DNA from: Fibrobacter sp. UWB5
GTDB lineage: Bacteria; Fibrobacterota; Fibrobacteria; Fibrobacterales; Fibrobacteraceae
Assembly (NCBI RefSeq): GCF_002210295.1
Contig: NZ_MWQH01000001.1
Span: 806,001 to 870,000 of the forward strand
Direction of reading: 5' to 3'
Length of the DNA: 64,000 bases
The notes beneath the pieces are model-generated. The model saw nothing but the letters and a program-made list of their open reading frames with translations, made no database searches and was not told where the DNA came from. Positions within the stretch are counted from its first letter, which is position 1. Every line of letters starts with the position of its first letter. This document shows, piece after piece, positions 8,284 through 17,013 of the stretch. A program made the position numbers and the translations under genes.

Positions 8284-10014
8284 CTAGATTTTCTTGAGCA
8301 CCAGCAAGTGGCCGGGAGCCTTGGCGGGGTCAAGTTTCACGTAGTTCTTGTTGCCACGCCAGACAAAGCTTTCGTCGGTAATCAAGTCCTTCAAGAAGTA
8401 GAAGGCGTCCTGATTCAGGCCGAGCTTGCCCATGTCGAGTTCCACCATGCCTTCCTGGACGTTATCCATGTCCATGTTGCATACGCATAAAATAACGTCT
8501 TCGCCAGCCTTCTTGGAGTAAACCATCAGCTGGTCGTTGCTGCAGTAATGGAAATCGAGGTTGTCGTATTCCTGCAGGGCGATGTGTTCCTGACGGGCGG
8601 TATTCACGCGGCGCACGAAATCCTGAATGCCCGGGCCAGTCCAGTTGTGGACCTTGTACTGGTACTTTTCGCTGTCCTGCAATTCTTCCTTGATAGGGCT
8701 CGGAATGTTTTCGCAGAGCTCGTAGCCGTTGTACATGCCCGTAAGGCTAGAAAGCGTACCGGCCAAGAAGTAACGCTGCTTGAAGGCGTTCGGGCCCTTG
8801 TAGGCGAGGTACTTCGGGAAAATGTCCGGAGTCGTCGGGAAGAAGATGCCGCGCATGTATTCCTTGGCATCGGACTGCGTCAGTTCCTTGAGGTACTGTT
8901 CGAATTCCCACTTGGCAGAGCGCCAGGCGAAATAAGTGTAGCTCATATCGAAACCGGACTTGGCCAAGCGATGCATCATCTTCGGACGGGTGAATGCTTC
9001 GGCGAGAAACACGAGTTCCGGACGCTTTTCCTTGACGTCTGCAATCAGCCATTCCCAGAACGGGAAGGGCTTGGTGTGCGGGTTGTCGATACGGAAAATT
9101 TCGATGCCCTTGTCGGCCCAGAACAGGATAATGTTTTCGATTTCCTGCCACAGGGCCTTGTAGTTCTTGTTGTAGTAGTCGAAGGGGTAAATGTCTTCGT
9201 ACTTCTTGGGCGGGTTTTCGGCGAACTTGATGCTGCCATCCGGTTCGTGGTAGAACCATTCCGGGTGGCTCTTCACGTACGGGTGGTCGGGGCTGCAGTT
9301 CAGCGCGATATCGAGAGCGAGGCGGAGACCCTTCTTGCGGGCAGCCTTGGCGAAGTGTTCGAAATCCTTCATGGAACCAAGTTCGGGATCCACGTCATAG
9401 TGGCCGCCGTTCTTGTTACCTACGGCATACGGACAACCCGGTTCCAAGGGCTTCCCCTTCTTGTCGACCTTGGCATGCAAGGCGTTGTTTGCTCCCTTGC
9501 GGTTCGTGACACCGATCGGGTGAATCGGTACCAGGTAAACGGTATCGAAGCCGAGGCCGGCAATGTAGTCGAGCTGGTTTTCGCAATCCTTCCAGGTGGC
9601 GCTCTTCTTCGGGTCGGTGCCCTGGCTCTTCGGCCACATTTCGTACCAGGTACCAATGCGGGCGTAAGAGGGATCCACGCGGAGCTTCATTACGGGGCTT
9701 TCGGTCGGTTCGTCCTTGGGCTCGATGGTCCAGGCGCAAATCTTGTATTCGTAGTAGCCGATATTGTTGACCGTGAAGGAACCTTCCCACTGGTCGTTAT
9801 CGACAAAGTGCATGGGAGCCTTTTCCCATTTCTTCTTGGAATCGTGGCGGTAGAAAATCGCCGCATCATACTTTTCGTGGCTGTGGCGGAAAATGTCCGC
9901 GGTAAGCGTAACGGTGTCGCCCGGTTCGCGCTTGAGCATAAAACGCCCACCTTCGATTTGGGGGCGAATGTTTTCAATAACGAGATTGTCTTTGCGAGTA
10001 GGAATTGTAGCCAT
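8284..10014 (-). CDS. glgE: GlgE-like maltosyltransferase (GH13_3)
   Basis: A 576-residue GH13 enzyme. GlgE transfers maltosyl units from alpha-maltose-1-phosphate to alpha-1,4-glucan. An N-terminal beta domain (about 1-115) precedes the TIM barrel. The nucleophile region reads EIFRIDNPHTKPFPFWEWLI with Asp310, and the acid/base region VFLAEAFTRP with Glu339; the DNPHTKP string is characteristic of GlgE rather than ordinary amylases. It is shorter than the roughly 660-700 residues common in actinobacterial GlgE, mainly at the N-terminus. It is monocistronic, with terminators on both sides. No treS, pep2 or glgB is in the window, so the maltose-1-phosphate source is unknown. Starch-degrading GH13 activity is the alternative. 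Confidence 0.87.
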   Translation of the reverse strand: MATIPTRKDNLVIENIRPQIEGGRFMLKREPGDTVTLTADIFRHSHEKYDAAIFYRHDSKKKWEKAPMHFVDNDQWEGSFTVNNIGYYEYKICAWTIEPKDEPTESPVMKLRVDPSYARIGTWYEMWPKSQGTDPKKSATWKDCENQLDYIAGLGFDTVYLVPIHPIGVTNRKGANNALHAKVDKKGKPLEPGCPYAVGNKNGGHYDVDPELGSMKDFEHFAKAARKKGLRLALDIALNCSPDHPYVKSHPEWFYHEPDGSIKFAENPPKKYEDIYPFDYYNKNYKALWQEIENIILFWADKGIEIFRIDNPHTKPFPFWEWLIADVKEKRPELVFLAEAFTRPKMMHRLAKSGFDMSYTYFAWRSAKWEFEQYLKELTQSDAKEYMRGIFFPTTPDIFPKYLAYKGPNAFKQRYFLAGTLSSLTGMYNGYELCENIPSPIKEELQDSEKYQYKVHNWTGPGIQDFVRRVNTARQEHIALQEYDNLDFHYCSNDQLMVYSKKAGEDVILCVCNMDMDNVQEGMVELDMGKLGLNQDAFYFLKDLITDESFVWRGNKNYVKLDPAKAPGHLLVLKKI

Positions 10015-10031
10015 AGTAACGAAAATTTAGC

Positions 10032-10055
10032 AAAAAAGGCTCGCCGTGGCGAGCC
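10032..10055 (-). terminator. Intrinsic terminator after the TIGR02147-lipoprotein operon
   Basis: A perfect GGCTCGCC/GGCGAGCC stem with a 2-base centre, followed on the minus strand by six T, shortly after the lipoprotein stop. Confidence 0.9.
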
Positions 10056-10074
10056 CTTAAAATGCGTTTTAGTT

Positions 10075-11457
10075 TTAGTTGATTCTTAATACCTTGACTT
10101 CTTTAATCCAGAAGGTTCGTTCGGAACCGCCGAGGTTCAGTTCAAAGCGGGCGAACGGATCGCTGACTTCGGGCGTGAACGTGATTCCGACCGATTGACC
10201 CGTGGTCTGCACTTGCACGTGTTCCTGGAATCCGATGGTTTCGTAGGTGTTGTACGAACCGATACGGGCCGTAATCTGACCTTCCACATCGGACCAGATG
10301 GTGAATATGCACTGGTACTGGACGCCGGCAATCAGGGCGACGTTTTCTTGAATCAGCTGCACGCTGTAGGAATGCTTGCCGCCATCCGTAACGTTCACCT
10401 GCATAATGCGTTCTTTGGACCCCTTTTCGAGCAGCACCGTCGTGTCGGAATGTCCGCCAAACTGGTTCATCAAAATCCAGTCGGTGGTAAAGGGCGAAGA
10501 GAAGTTTCCGTTGATAATCGTGTTTTCGCCCTTCTTGGCTGCAATACCCTTCCATATGTCAGCGACATATTCGAAATGTGCATCGCCAGCAACTGTGGTG
10601 TAGTCATAACGCAACGGCTGGAAACTTGTCACAAAGCGCTTGTTCATTGCGTTCCACAATTCTGAATTGTACTTGGAATCAATATGAATTACGCTGTCTT
10701 CGCCGACTTCGGCGCCCGAGAAATCAATCCCGTCTGTAAACTGCTTGACTCGGAATACTACAGACAAATTGGCCTTGCCGTTTGCGGTATCAATCTGCGA
10801 GTAGTGGTAGCGCAACATGAGCGTCTGGAAGTTCGAAAGACTGTAGACGAAGGGATGGTACTTCTTGTCGATGAGAATGCGACCGAATATGGCCATGGTT
10901 TCGTCGGGCTTGAATCCGACGCCCATTTCCTTGAGGTAGCCTTCTTCGTTCAAGTCGATGTCCTTGAAGGGATCTTCGATCAAGGAACCCTTGGTAAACG
11001 AAATCTCCAGCGACTCGTTGGGGGAATCTTCGTAAGGCCAGAGCTGGAGTCCGACAACGGGGTCGACAATCAAAGTCGTATAATAGTAACTAGAGAAGGA
11101 ACGAACTTCAGTAAGAATCAGGGAGAAGGAATCCAACAGAATCGGTTCATCCTTTTCTGCTTCCTTGGCAAGGGCCTTGAGATTCACTTCGGAATAGTCA
11201 ATAGAGAAATCGGCAACCAGCGGAAGGGCAGGTTGTTTCTTGACAGCGGTGTCCTTAGGCGTAGTATCCTTGACCGATGTGTCCTTTACAGAGGTGTCCT
11301 TTGCCGTGGTATCTCTTGCGGTTGTATCGCTGTCCGCAATGCTCGGGTTGCCAATTTCGATACCAGCAATGGACTTGTCGTTGGAACAAGCAACCAAAGA
11401 CAAAAACGCGGTGGCGTATACGGCAATCGTGGCTATGGACAAAAAGAATTTCATCAC
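10075..11457 (-). CDS. Lipoprotein with repeat linker and C-terminal CBM-like domain
   Basis: A 460-residue predicted lipoprotein: signal peptide ending in the lipobox LVAC near residue 24. The sequence after the Cys includes AGIEIGNPS, followed by five imperfect DTT-x-KD repeats (DTTAKDTSVKDTSVKDTTPK), probably a flexible spacer. Residues about 80-310 form an unrecognised domain. The last about 140 residues (GNFSSPFTTDWIL through RFELNLGGSERTFWIKEVKV) resemble CBM4/9-type carbohydrate-binding beta sandwiches. It overlaps the upstream TIGR02147 gene by 4 bases (ATGA), so the two are translationally coupled. A surface carbohydrate-binding role is an inference. Confidence 0.8.
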   Translation of the reverse strand: MMKFFLSIATIAVYATAFLSLVACSNDKSIAGIEIGNPSIADSDTTARDTTAKDTSVKDTSVKDTTPKDTAVKKQPALPLVADFSIDYSEVNLKALAKEAEKDEPILLDSFSLILTEVRSFSSYYYTTLIVDPVVGLQLWPYEDSPNESLEISFTKGSLIEDPFKDIDLNEEGYLKEMGVGFKPDETMAIFGRILIDKKYHPFVYSLSNFQTLMLRYHYSQIDTANGKANLSVVFRVKQFTDGIDFSGAEVGEDSVIHIDSKYNSELWNAMNKRFVTSFQPLRYDYTTVAGDAHFEYVADIWKGIAAKKGENTIINGNFSSPFTTDWILMNQFGGHSDTTVLLEKGSKERIMQVNVTDGGKHSYSVQLIQENVALIAGVQYQCIFTIWSDVEGQITARIGSYNTYETIGFQEHVQVQTTGQSVGITFTPEVSDPFARFELNLGGSERTFWIKEVKVLRIN

Positions 11458-12308
11458 ACTCCTCGGGTCAAGGGGAAGAGCTGAATGTTGACTTGCACAA
11501 CATCTTCTGCTTCTCCGGCTTTTGCAGAGAAATCTAGTAGTTCTTTTCGCATTAGTTGTAAATGTTTTTTCAAATTGGGAAAATCTGAGCGCTTAATCCC
11601 AAAAGTAAGCGCAGAAACGTCCCTTTCGTTGCCCGGAAGGTCTGCAAGCATGGTTGCAGACAGCTTGAGCATCTGGAAATGGTACATCTTGACCATCATA
11701 TCCTGGACTTCGTCATCGGTCGTAATCAGGGGGTCGCGTTGGCGATAGCCGTTGGCGGTCTTGACCAGGAGGCCCAGTTCCAAGAGCAATTGGAGTGATT
11801 CGGTCACCTGTGCGGGAGTCACGAGCCCGCGCAGTTTTTTAGAAATCAAGTCGGGAATGGGGCGGAAATCCTTGAGCCCTACCATCTCAAGAATCACAGA
11901 ATGGTGCCATTCCTGGAAAATACGGAACTGCGCCTTGTCCATCTTGTGCAGCTTTGAACGGGGGCTTGCCTTGATGAGCTGGGCGTAGTAGATTTGCTTG
12001 TCGGCGTCGGTTTGTGCCTGGTTAAAGAATACGAGGCTTTCGAAGTATGCGGCGCGCTGGTTTTCAAGCCCCAAGCCATGAATGAGCTTGGTGACCGTGT
12101 TTTTGGTGATGTTGCGCTTGCCGTCGATTGCGAGTTTTAAATGGGCATGGCTAGAAAGCCCTGCCTTCTCGGCAAAGAACCGCAAGCTGAACGCGGTCGA
12201 GGTTTTCTTTTTATACTCGTAATAATCACGGAGAAATACCCTGTAGTTCGTGTACTGCAGGATATCCGGTTCTACGAGTTTCTGCTTTTCTCCATTTTCC
12301 ATACTCAA
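11454..12308 (-). CDS. TIGR02147 family protein (Fibrobacter-type putative regulator)
   Basis: A 284-residue protein of the TIGR02147 family, known mainly from Fibrobacter, where many paralogues sit beside lipoprotein genes. The N-terminal region YTNYRVFLRDYYEYKKKTS followed by AFSLRFFAEKAGLSSHAHLKLAIDGKRNIT looks like a helix-turn-helix. A middle region PDLISKKLRGLVTPAQVTESLQLLLELGLL resembles a winged-helix-like segment. No signal peptide or membrane segment. Its coupling to the downstream lipoprotein suggests a matched regulator-target pair, but the function of the family is not established. Confidence 0.88.
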   Translation of the reverse strand: MSMENGEKQKLVEPDILQYTNYRVFLRDYYEYKKKTSTAFSLRFFAEKAGLSSHAHLKLAIDGKRNITKNTVTKLIHGLGLENQRAAYFESLVFFNQAQTDADKQIYYAQLIKASPRSKLHKMDKAQFRIFQEWHHSVILEMVGLKDFRPIPDLISKKLRGLVTPAQVTESLQLLLELGLLVKTANGYRQRDPLITTDDEVQDMMVKMYHFQMLKLSATMLADLPGNERDVSALTFGIKRSDFPNLKKHLQLMRKELLDFSAKAGEAEDVVQVNIQLFPLTRGV

Positions 12309-12383
12309 AAAAATAGAAGAATTAACCCCTGAAAACCATATCTAATTTAATATTCCCGTTTACCCGAGTAACCAATGTAACCA

Positions 12384-12998
12384 TTAATATACGTCTCGTG
12401 CCAGGAGCGAAAACCGTCTGTGGTCCACAAATTTGCCGTTTATGAGCTCGTAATCGCGGTTTATGCCTTCTTCCATGAACCCGCATCGTGCGGCAACGGC
12501 GGCGCTTTTCCCGTTGTATACAGAGACTAAAAGTTCCAGCCGGTTGAGCTTGAGGGTTGCAAAGGCGAAGGCCGAAAGTAGCTTTACGGCCTCTGTCATA
12601 AGGCCCTGGCCTGTATATTCCTTGTAAAGCCAGTAGCTCAGGGTCGCAGAACGATTCGAAAGCTTGACGTCCATCATGATGGCGCCTGCCATCGGGGACG
12701 AATCTCCTGCCGAAATTTCTTCGCCCGAGTTCTTGAAAATCAGCCAGCAACCGCCTTGTCCAAAGCGTTCATTCAGGATCCAGGAACGGATGCGTTTCTT
12801 GATGTCGAAAATATCGGTGTCGCGAACCCAGGGGAGGTGTTCCGAAAGGTGCTCGCGGGATTTTTCGATGGCCTGCATGATCGATTCTGCAGAAGTAGGA
12901 CCTTCGGAATTTTCTCGCAGGCCCTTGAGCGTCACTACGTTATTGGCAAGCGTAGCCGTTTCAAAAGTCGCCGTGAAAAAATCTTCGAAGTTATCCAT
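12384..12998 (-). CDS. GNAT-family N-acetyltransferase (RimJ/RimL type)
   Basis: A 204-residue acetyltransferase. The acetyl-CoA region can be read as LSYWLYKEYTGQGLMTEAVKLLSAFAF, with the Q-G-L-M-TEA pattern typical of RimJ/RimL-like GNATs, followed by LNRLELLVSVYNGKSAAVAARCGFMEEGI. Such enzymes acetylate protein N-termini or small amines. It stands alone between the TIGR02147 gene and tRNA-Leu. The extreme N-terminus (FEDFFTATFETATLANNVVTLKGLRENSEG) fits the family's first strands. Confidence 0.88.
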   Translation of the reverse strand: MDNFEDFFTATFETATLANNVVTLKGLRENSEGPTSAESIMQAIEKSREHLSEHLPWVRDTDIFDIKKRIRSWILNERFGQGGCWLIFKNSGEEISAGDSSPMAGAIMMDVKLSNRSATLSYWLYKEYTGQGLMTEAVKLLSAFAFATLKLNRLELLVSVYNGKSAAVAARCGFMEEGINRDYELINGKFVDHRRFSLLARDVY

Positions 12999-13030
12999 GA
13001 TGGGGTAAGATAGTAAAAGATGGGGATATA

Positions 13031-13060
13031 AAAAACCGCCGAATTGCTTCGACGGTTTTT
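13031..13060 (-). terminator. Terminator downstream of tRNA-Leu
   Basis: Stem ACCGTCGAA/TTCGGCGGT (one G-T pair), loop GCAA, with T-runs on both strands, directly after the tRNA; it could also work on the plus strand. Confidence 0.85.
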
Positions 13061-13063
13061 CAG

Positions 13064-13147
13064 TGCGGATGAAAGGACTTGAACCTTCATGCCCTTGCAG
13101 GCACTAGAACCTGAATCTAGCGTGTCTACCAGTTCCACCACATCCGC
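13064..13147 (-). tRNA. tRNA-Leu (anticodon CAG)
   Basis: The minus strand folds as an 84-base class II tRNA: acceptor GCGGATG pairing with CATCCGC, D arm with TGGTAGACA, anticodon stem CTAGA/TCTAG around the loop TTCAGGT (anticodon CAG), a long variable arm and the T loop GGTTCAAGTCC. The discriminator base is A, as usual for Leu. CCA is not encoded. Confidence 0.95.
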
Positions 13148-13192
13148 GTGGGGTAAGCCAAATTTTGAAAATTTTGCCCTATTTGTCAAGGG

Positions 13193-13936
13193 TTATTTAG
13201 AAAAAATCTCTAAAATCCAGTCTTTGCGGTTCTTTTCCCAATAGCTCCAGTCGTGCTCGCCCTGCGGGTCGAACTTGAGGTCGCACCCCGTGCCCACGTT
13301 TTTACAGAATTCCTGAATCCAGGGGACGGTCTTGTCGGCGGGGTAGAGTCGGTCGGAGCCGCCTTGAATGAATCGCCAGCGCCCGTTCTTGAGCGGAGCC
13401 TGTGCGGCGACTTGTGCTGCCGGTCCGAGCGCTTCGCCATAGGAACTCATGAGAATGCGGTTCTTGATTTTGCGTTTTCCCCACATGGAATAGGCGAGGA
13501 CGCCGAGCGAACCGTCCGAAATTCCGACGAGCGAGATTTCGGTAATCTCTTTCTTCTGGCGCTTGACGAGACTGTCGAGGGCGTCGTCTAGAGCTTCTAT
13601 GGTGGTGGGTTCGACCCAATGGTTTTGTTTGCAGGCAGACGCGCTGACAATGGTGTAGTCCGGCAACATTTTAGAAAGTGCTCCGCCCGCTACGAGGCCC
13701 TTCTGGCAGTTGCCGCTCGTCATGCCGCCGTGGAACCAGACGATGGTTCCGGCCGATGCTTTTTTGTTGATGTGTCGCCATACGCCTACGGGCATGTCGC
13801 TTGTAGGGCTTGTCACCGGGAGCATGATAGATCCCTTGATCGGTGGCATTTTACGGTGTATGGTAAGGGTGTCGGACGGTGCCTGCGCAAAGGCTAACGC
13901 AGTCGCAACAAGTGATAATATGACGAGACGTCTCAT
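13193..13936 (-). CDS. Secreted alpha/beta-hydrolase-like protein
   Basis: A 247-residue protein with a signal peptide (LVILSLVATALAFA). It has the look of an alpha/beta hydrolase: HGG oxyanion region in IVWFHGGMTSG, nucleophile elbow G-x-S-x-G-like in LVGISDGSLG, a candidate acid in QGGSDRLYP and a candidate His in PQGEHDWSYW. The elbow reads GISDGS, so the nucleophile is probably the first Ser. The family includes esterases and peptidases; the substrate is unknown. It shares its direction with the two small membrane proteins upstream (gap 12 bases) and may belong to their operon. Confidence 0.75.
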   Translation of the reverse strand: MRRLVILSLVATALAFAQAPSDTLTIHRKMPPIKGSIMLPVTSPTSDMPVGVWRHINKKASAGTIVWFHGGMTSGNCQKGLVAGGALSKMLPDYTIVSASACKQNHWVEPTTIEALDDALDSLVKRQKKEITEISLVGISDGSLGVLAYSMWGKRKIKNRILMSSYGEALGPAAQVAAQAPLKNGRWRFIQGGSDRLYPADKTVPWIQEFCKNVGTGCDLKFDPQGEHDWSYWEKNRKDWILEIFSK

Positions 13937-13948
13937 ACCAACGAAGTT

Positions 13949-14467
13949 CTACTTTCTCTTTTTCACAATCCAGAGAATGAATAACGCGAGCGAGGCAACC
14001 GCCAAGGCGAATACAATCGTGCAGCCGATGAATCCGTAATAGACCTGGTAGTCCATGACGAGCGCTTCGAAGTCAATTTCGCCGTCGGTCGAAGACATGC
14101 TGTGTACGATGAATGTCTTGTCGTTGATTCTGGAGGCTGAAATTTCAAGCGGAATATCACCTGCGTCGCGGCTGGCAAAGCTGTACCATTCGGCCATGTT
14201 GTTCAGCATGTCTTCCGAGGCGTACAGAATGAAGTTAGCCTGGTCGTCGCCGTTAATCTGGAAAATGGTCTTGTCGAAAAAAGGAATGTTGCTCCCGCCA
14301 AAAATGCTCGGGATGGCGGCGTGCGAAACGGTACCGTAGAACAGGTGCTCTTCTTGCATCAGGCCTTTGAGGGCTGGCATCAGGTAAGACAGGAGCCAAC
14401 CTGCCAAAAACATCAGCAGCAAGGAAAAATTCAAAAGAGCCGGTTTTCTAGAAGTATAAAATCGCAT
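13949..14467 (-). CDS. Membrane protein with two transmembrane segments, unknown
   Basis: I do not recognise this 172-residue protein. A transmembrane segment lies near residues 12-30 (LNFSLLLMFLAGWLLSYLM) and a second near 145-167 (VYYGFIGCTIVFALAVASLALFIL), followed by a basic tail (KKRK). The roughly 110 residues between them would lie in the periplasm. The next gene upstream (14475-15278) has the same plan of two membrane anchors around a large soluble loop and lies 7 bases away, so the two may form a complex. Confidence 0.7.
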   Translation of the reverse strand: MRFYTSRKPALLNFSLLLMFLAGWLLSYLMPALKGLMQEEHLFYGTVSHAAIPSIFGGSNIPFFDKTIFQINGDDQANFILYASEDMLNNMAEWYSFASRDAGDIPLEISASRINDKTFIVHSMSSTDGEIDFEALVMDYQVYYGFIGCTIVFALAVASLALFILWIVKKRK

Positions 14468-14474
14468 GTGTTCC

Positions 14475-15278
14475 TTATTGCTTGGATCTAAAAATAAAGA
14501 AGAAGGTAGAAAGCATCAGCACGAGAGTCAAGAAATAGAATGCCATGGGGATCTTGGACTTGAGCGACATTTCTTCCATGCTCTGGCTTTGGAAAAACTG
14601 GATCAGGTCCTCGCTGTACATGACAGCGAGTTCGCTGTTGAATCGGCTCCAGGCAAGCGTCTGTTCTTCGTTGTCCTGGAGCAGGGCGAATACGGCTTCC
14701 TTGGTTGAATCGGGAATGGCGTTCACGATGCTGTCGCCAAGGCCCGCGATTCCGACCAGGTAGCCGGCCCGCGCAGAATCGAGCGTGCCGCGTAACGGAA
14801 TTTGAATGCTTACGGGGAGGCCAGCCACCTGCTGGTTGACCGCCTGCAGTCTCTCGAGCCACCCATGGCGGCTTGCCGCGTAGCGGCGCATGCTCGAAAC
14901 CTTGGCCAAGACTTCGCGCTCGAATCGTTCGACTGTCGCATGCGGGGGAGCCTTGACTCCGACCCGGCTGATTTCGTCCATTTCGCGCGAGAACGAAACC
15001 GCAATTTCGCGCAGCGTCATGGTCTGCGCCTGAACAAAAACGGTGTCAATGCCAAAACCGATTCGTACGCGTTCCATTCCACGCATGGCGTAAGATTCCT
15101 GCAGCTGGTAGTCTGAAAGAGTCTTGATGTAGCGCGAATACATGATGATTTGCGGCTTTTGCGAAAAATAGAACAGGACCGTAAGCCCTATGGCAACAGC
15201 CAAAACCACCCAAGCCCAAGGGGAGCGGATTCTTGCGTTAAAGGTATCGGCAATCGATTTATTCTTTAACTCTAGCAC
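14475..15278 (-). CDS. Membrane protein with large extracytoplasmic loop, unknown
   Basis: A 267-residue protein I do not recognise. There is one transmembrane helix near residues 22-40 (WVVLAVAIGLTVLFYF) and one at the C-terminus (YFLTLVLMLSTFFFIF). The loop between them is rich in charged and helical sequence (MRGMERVRIGFGIDTV, REIAVSFSREMDEISRVG), which could act as a sensor. No kinase, phosphatase or cyclase motif is present. It is the first gene of a probable operon with the genes at 13949 and 13193, and is divergent from the MORN-repeat lipoprotein. Confidence 0.68.
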   Translation of the reverse strand: MLELKNKSIADTFNARIRSPWAWVVLAVAIGLTVLFYFSQKPQIIMYSRYIKTLSDYQLQESYAMRGMERVRIGFGIDTVFVQAQTMTLREIAVSFSREMDEISRVGVKAPPHATVERFEREVLAKVSSMRRYAASRHGWLERLQAVNQQVAGLPVSIQIPLRGTLDSARAGYLVGIAGLGDSIVNAIPDSTKEAVFALLQDNEEQTLAWSRFNSELAVMYSEDLIQFFQSQSMEEMSLKSKIPMAFYFLTLVLMLSTFFFIFRSKQ

Positions 15279-15312
15279 AATTAGAAATTACCTTTTTTCT
15301 ACTTTAATTGGT

Positions 15313-16665
15313 ATGCGTACGATTCGTTTTATACCCTTTTTCGGCCTTGTTGCGCCCATTTTGATGCTCGTTTCGGGTTGTACGGTGGAACGTGCCGAAG
15401 AAAAAGTGCTCGCCGAACATGCAAATGGGGCGAAGAAGACCTCTATCTGGGTTTACCCTGATGGCGAGATCCTGAAAAGGAACGAATGGTACACCGACGG
15501 AATCAAGGAACTGGAAATCCCGTACAAAGATGGCGTGCCGCATGGCGACTTCAAGCGTTGGACAGGCTTTGGCGATGTGGCTCTGCTCGGACATTACAAG
15601 AAAGGCCTTAAAGACGGCAAGTGGACCGCCCTTTTTAGCGACAAGAAAGTCGAAGCTTACCTCTACTACGAAAACGATCACCCCGTGGGTGACTGGGAAG
15701 GTTGGCATTATAACCGCGAGCGTTCTTTCGAAGAACATTACGACGACGAAGGTCGCGCTATAGGAATCTGGAAAAAATGGTATGATAACAGTGCCCTGCA
15801 GCAAGAGGGCAATTGCCACGCCAAGTGGGATCCCAAGCGAGAGATTGTTTCTGCCTCGGGCGATTCAGCCTACCTGAAGCGTTTTTCGAAAGACTGTCAT
15901 CTGCTCGAAGTGTTCACTTGCAAGAATGGAGAACTGGACGGACCGTTTGCGCTTTATTATGAAAGCTATGGCGAGACGGTCGATACCGCAAATTGCGGTA
16001 CCGGACGCGTCCGGGTGCAGGGCGTGCTCGGCAAAGGGACAACGGGCAAAGACAGCGCCCTTATCGGGACGGTGACGTACTTTAGGGCCGATGGCACGCG
16101 CATGAAACAGGAACACTGGAATGCCGAGGGCAAGCGCGATTCCGTATGGCGCTGGTTCGATGAACGCGGAGACCTGGTGCGTGAAGTGGACTTGAGCCAG
16201 AACGGCGTGATCTATGGCGCCTGCGAAGGCGATATGGCCAAGTTCTGCGCCGAAACTTCGTACGTGGGCGGGGTCAACGGGATTCTTGACAGCAGCAATC
16301 TTGCCCAGAGCGTGGGCTTTGTACAAAGTATCGGGAAGTTCCCTGCCACGGTTCGTTACGTAAAGCCGGGTCGATTGCTATTGTATGAGGAACTTTGGCA
16401 AGACGGTCAAATTGTAGAAAGCCGAAGCTTTTTCCCCGACAGCATGGGTGGAAAACTCGCCAGCGAAACGTTCTGGAAAGATGGCAAACGTAACGGAATT
16501 ATGCGCAACTGGTACCGGAGCGGCGTGCTCCGCGACAGCCTGACTTTTGTAAATGGTGAACGCGTGGGCGAACAGTTCAGTTATGACAGTACCGGTAAGC
16601 TCACCATCCACAAGACCGAGGCCGGCAAGAACCGCCCCGTAATCATGCATTTGCTCGGGGAATAG
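15313..16665 (+). CDS. MORN-repeat-variant lipoprotein
   Basis: A 450-residue lipoprotein. The chosen ATG gives a signal peptide with lipobox VSGC (Cys about residue 23); an upstream in-frame ATG at 15190 would bury the signal and overlap the divergent gene. The mature part contains many copies of a G-x-W/Y-x-x-x-Y-x-x-G pattern, such as HGDFKRWTGFGDVALLGHYKKGLKDGKW and GIMRNWYRSGVLRDSLTFVNGERVG. This matches the MORN-repeat variant found in YwqK-type and envelope proteins. The function is unknown; MORN-like repeats often serve in protein or membrane contacts. The start has no clear Shine-Dalgarno sequence. Confidence 0.82.
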   Translation: MRTIRFIPFFGLVAPILMLVSGCTVERAEEKVLAEHANGAKKTSIWVYPDGEILKRNEWYTDGIKELEIPYKDGVPHGDFKRWTGFGDVALLGHYKKGLKDGKWTALFSDKKVEAYLYYENDHPVGDWEGWHYNRERSFEEHYDDEGRAIGIWKKWYDNSALQQEGNCHAKWDPKREIVSASGDSAYLKRFSKDCHLLEVFTCKNGELDGPFALYYESYGETVDTANCGTGRVRVQGVLGKGTTGKDSALIGTVTYFRADGTRMKQEHWNAEGKRDSVWRWFDERGDLVREVDLSQNGVIYGACEGDMAKFCAETSYVGGVNGILDSSNLAQSVGFVQSIGKFPATVRYVKPGRLLLYEELWQDGQIVESRSFFPDSMGGKLASETFWKDGKRNGIMRNWYRSGVLRDSLTFVNGERVGEQFSYDSTGKLTIHKTEAGKNRPVIMHLLGE

Positions 16666-16780
16666 GGACCTAAACAAAAAAGACCCCATGTAGACCGCTC
16701 GGCTCATAATCATCTTGGAACTTATGATTTCGCCTCGCTCTCGCCAACACGACTCGTTAATACGAGTCGTTTATGGCTCA

Positions 16781-16813
16781 CAAATAAAAAGAAGACCCCT
16801 CAGTGAGGGGTCT
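16781..16813 (-). terminator. Terminator of tRNA-Gly(TCC)
   Basis: Minus strand: stem AGACCCCTC/GAGGGGTCT with a short central loop, then CTTCTTTTT. It lies 3 bases past the tRNA. The preceding stretch 16666-16780 holds only a second inverted repeat (ACGACTCGT/ACGAGTCGT, 16749-16770) and no gene. Confidence 0.85.
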
Positions 16814-16816
16814 AAG

Positions 16817-16888
16817 AGCGGCGGACCGGGATCGAACCGGCAACCATTAGCTTGGAAGGCTAAGGCTCTACCATTGAGCTACCGCCGC
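16817..16888 (-). tRNA. tRNA-Gly (anticodon TCC)
   Basis: The minus strand gives a 72-base cloverleaf: acceptor GCGGCGG with CCGCCGC, D arm TAGCTCAATGGTAGAGC, anticodon stem TTAGC/GCTAA around loop CTTCCAA (anticodon TCC), and T arm CCGGTTCGATCCCGG. The discriminator base is T. CCA is not encoded. Confidence 0.96.
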
Positions 16889-17013
16889 GAGCAAGTCCAA
16901 TTATACAAAAATCCGCCTATTTTCAAAGGGGTTGGTTAAAAAGTTCTTGCAATTTTTATTAAAAAAACTATATTTACCGCCACAATAACAATTTTACCTA
17001 GAGGTAGCTTAAC

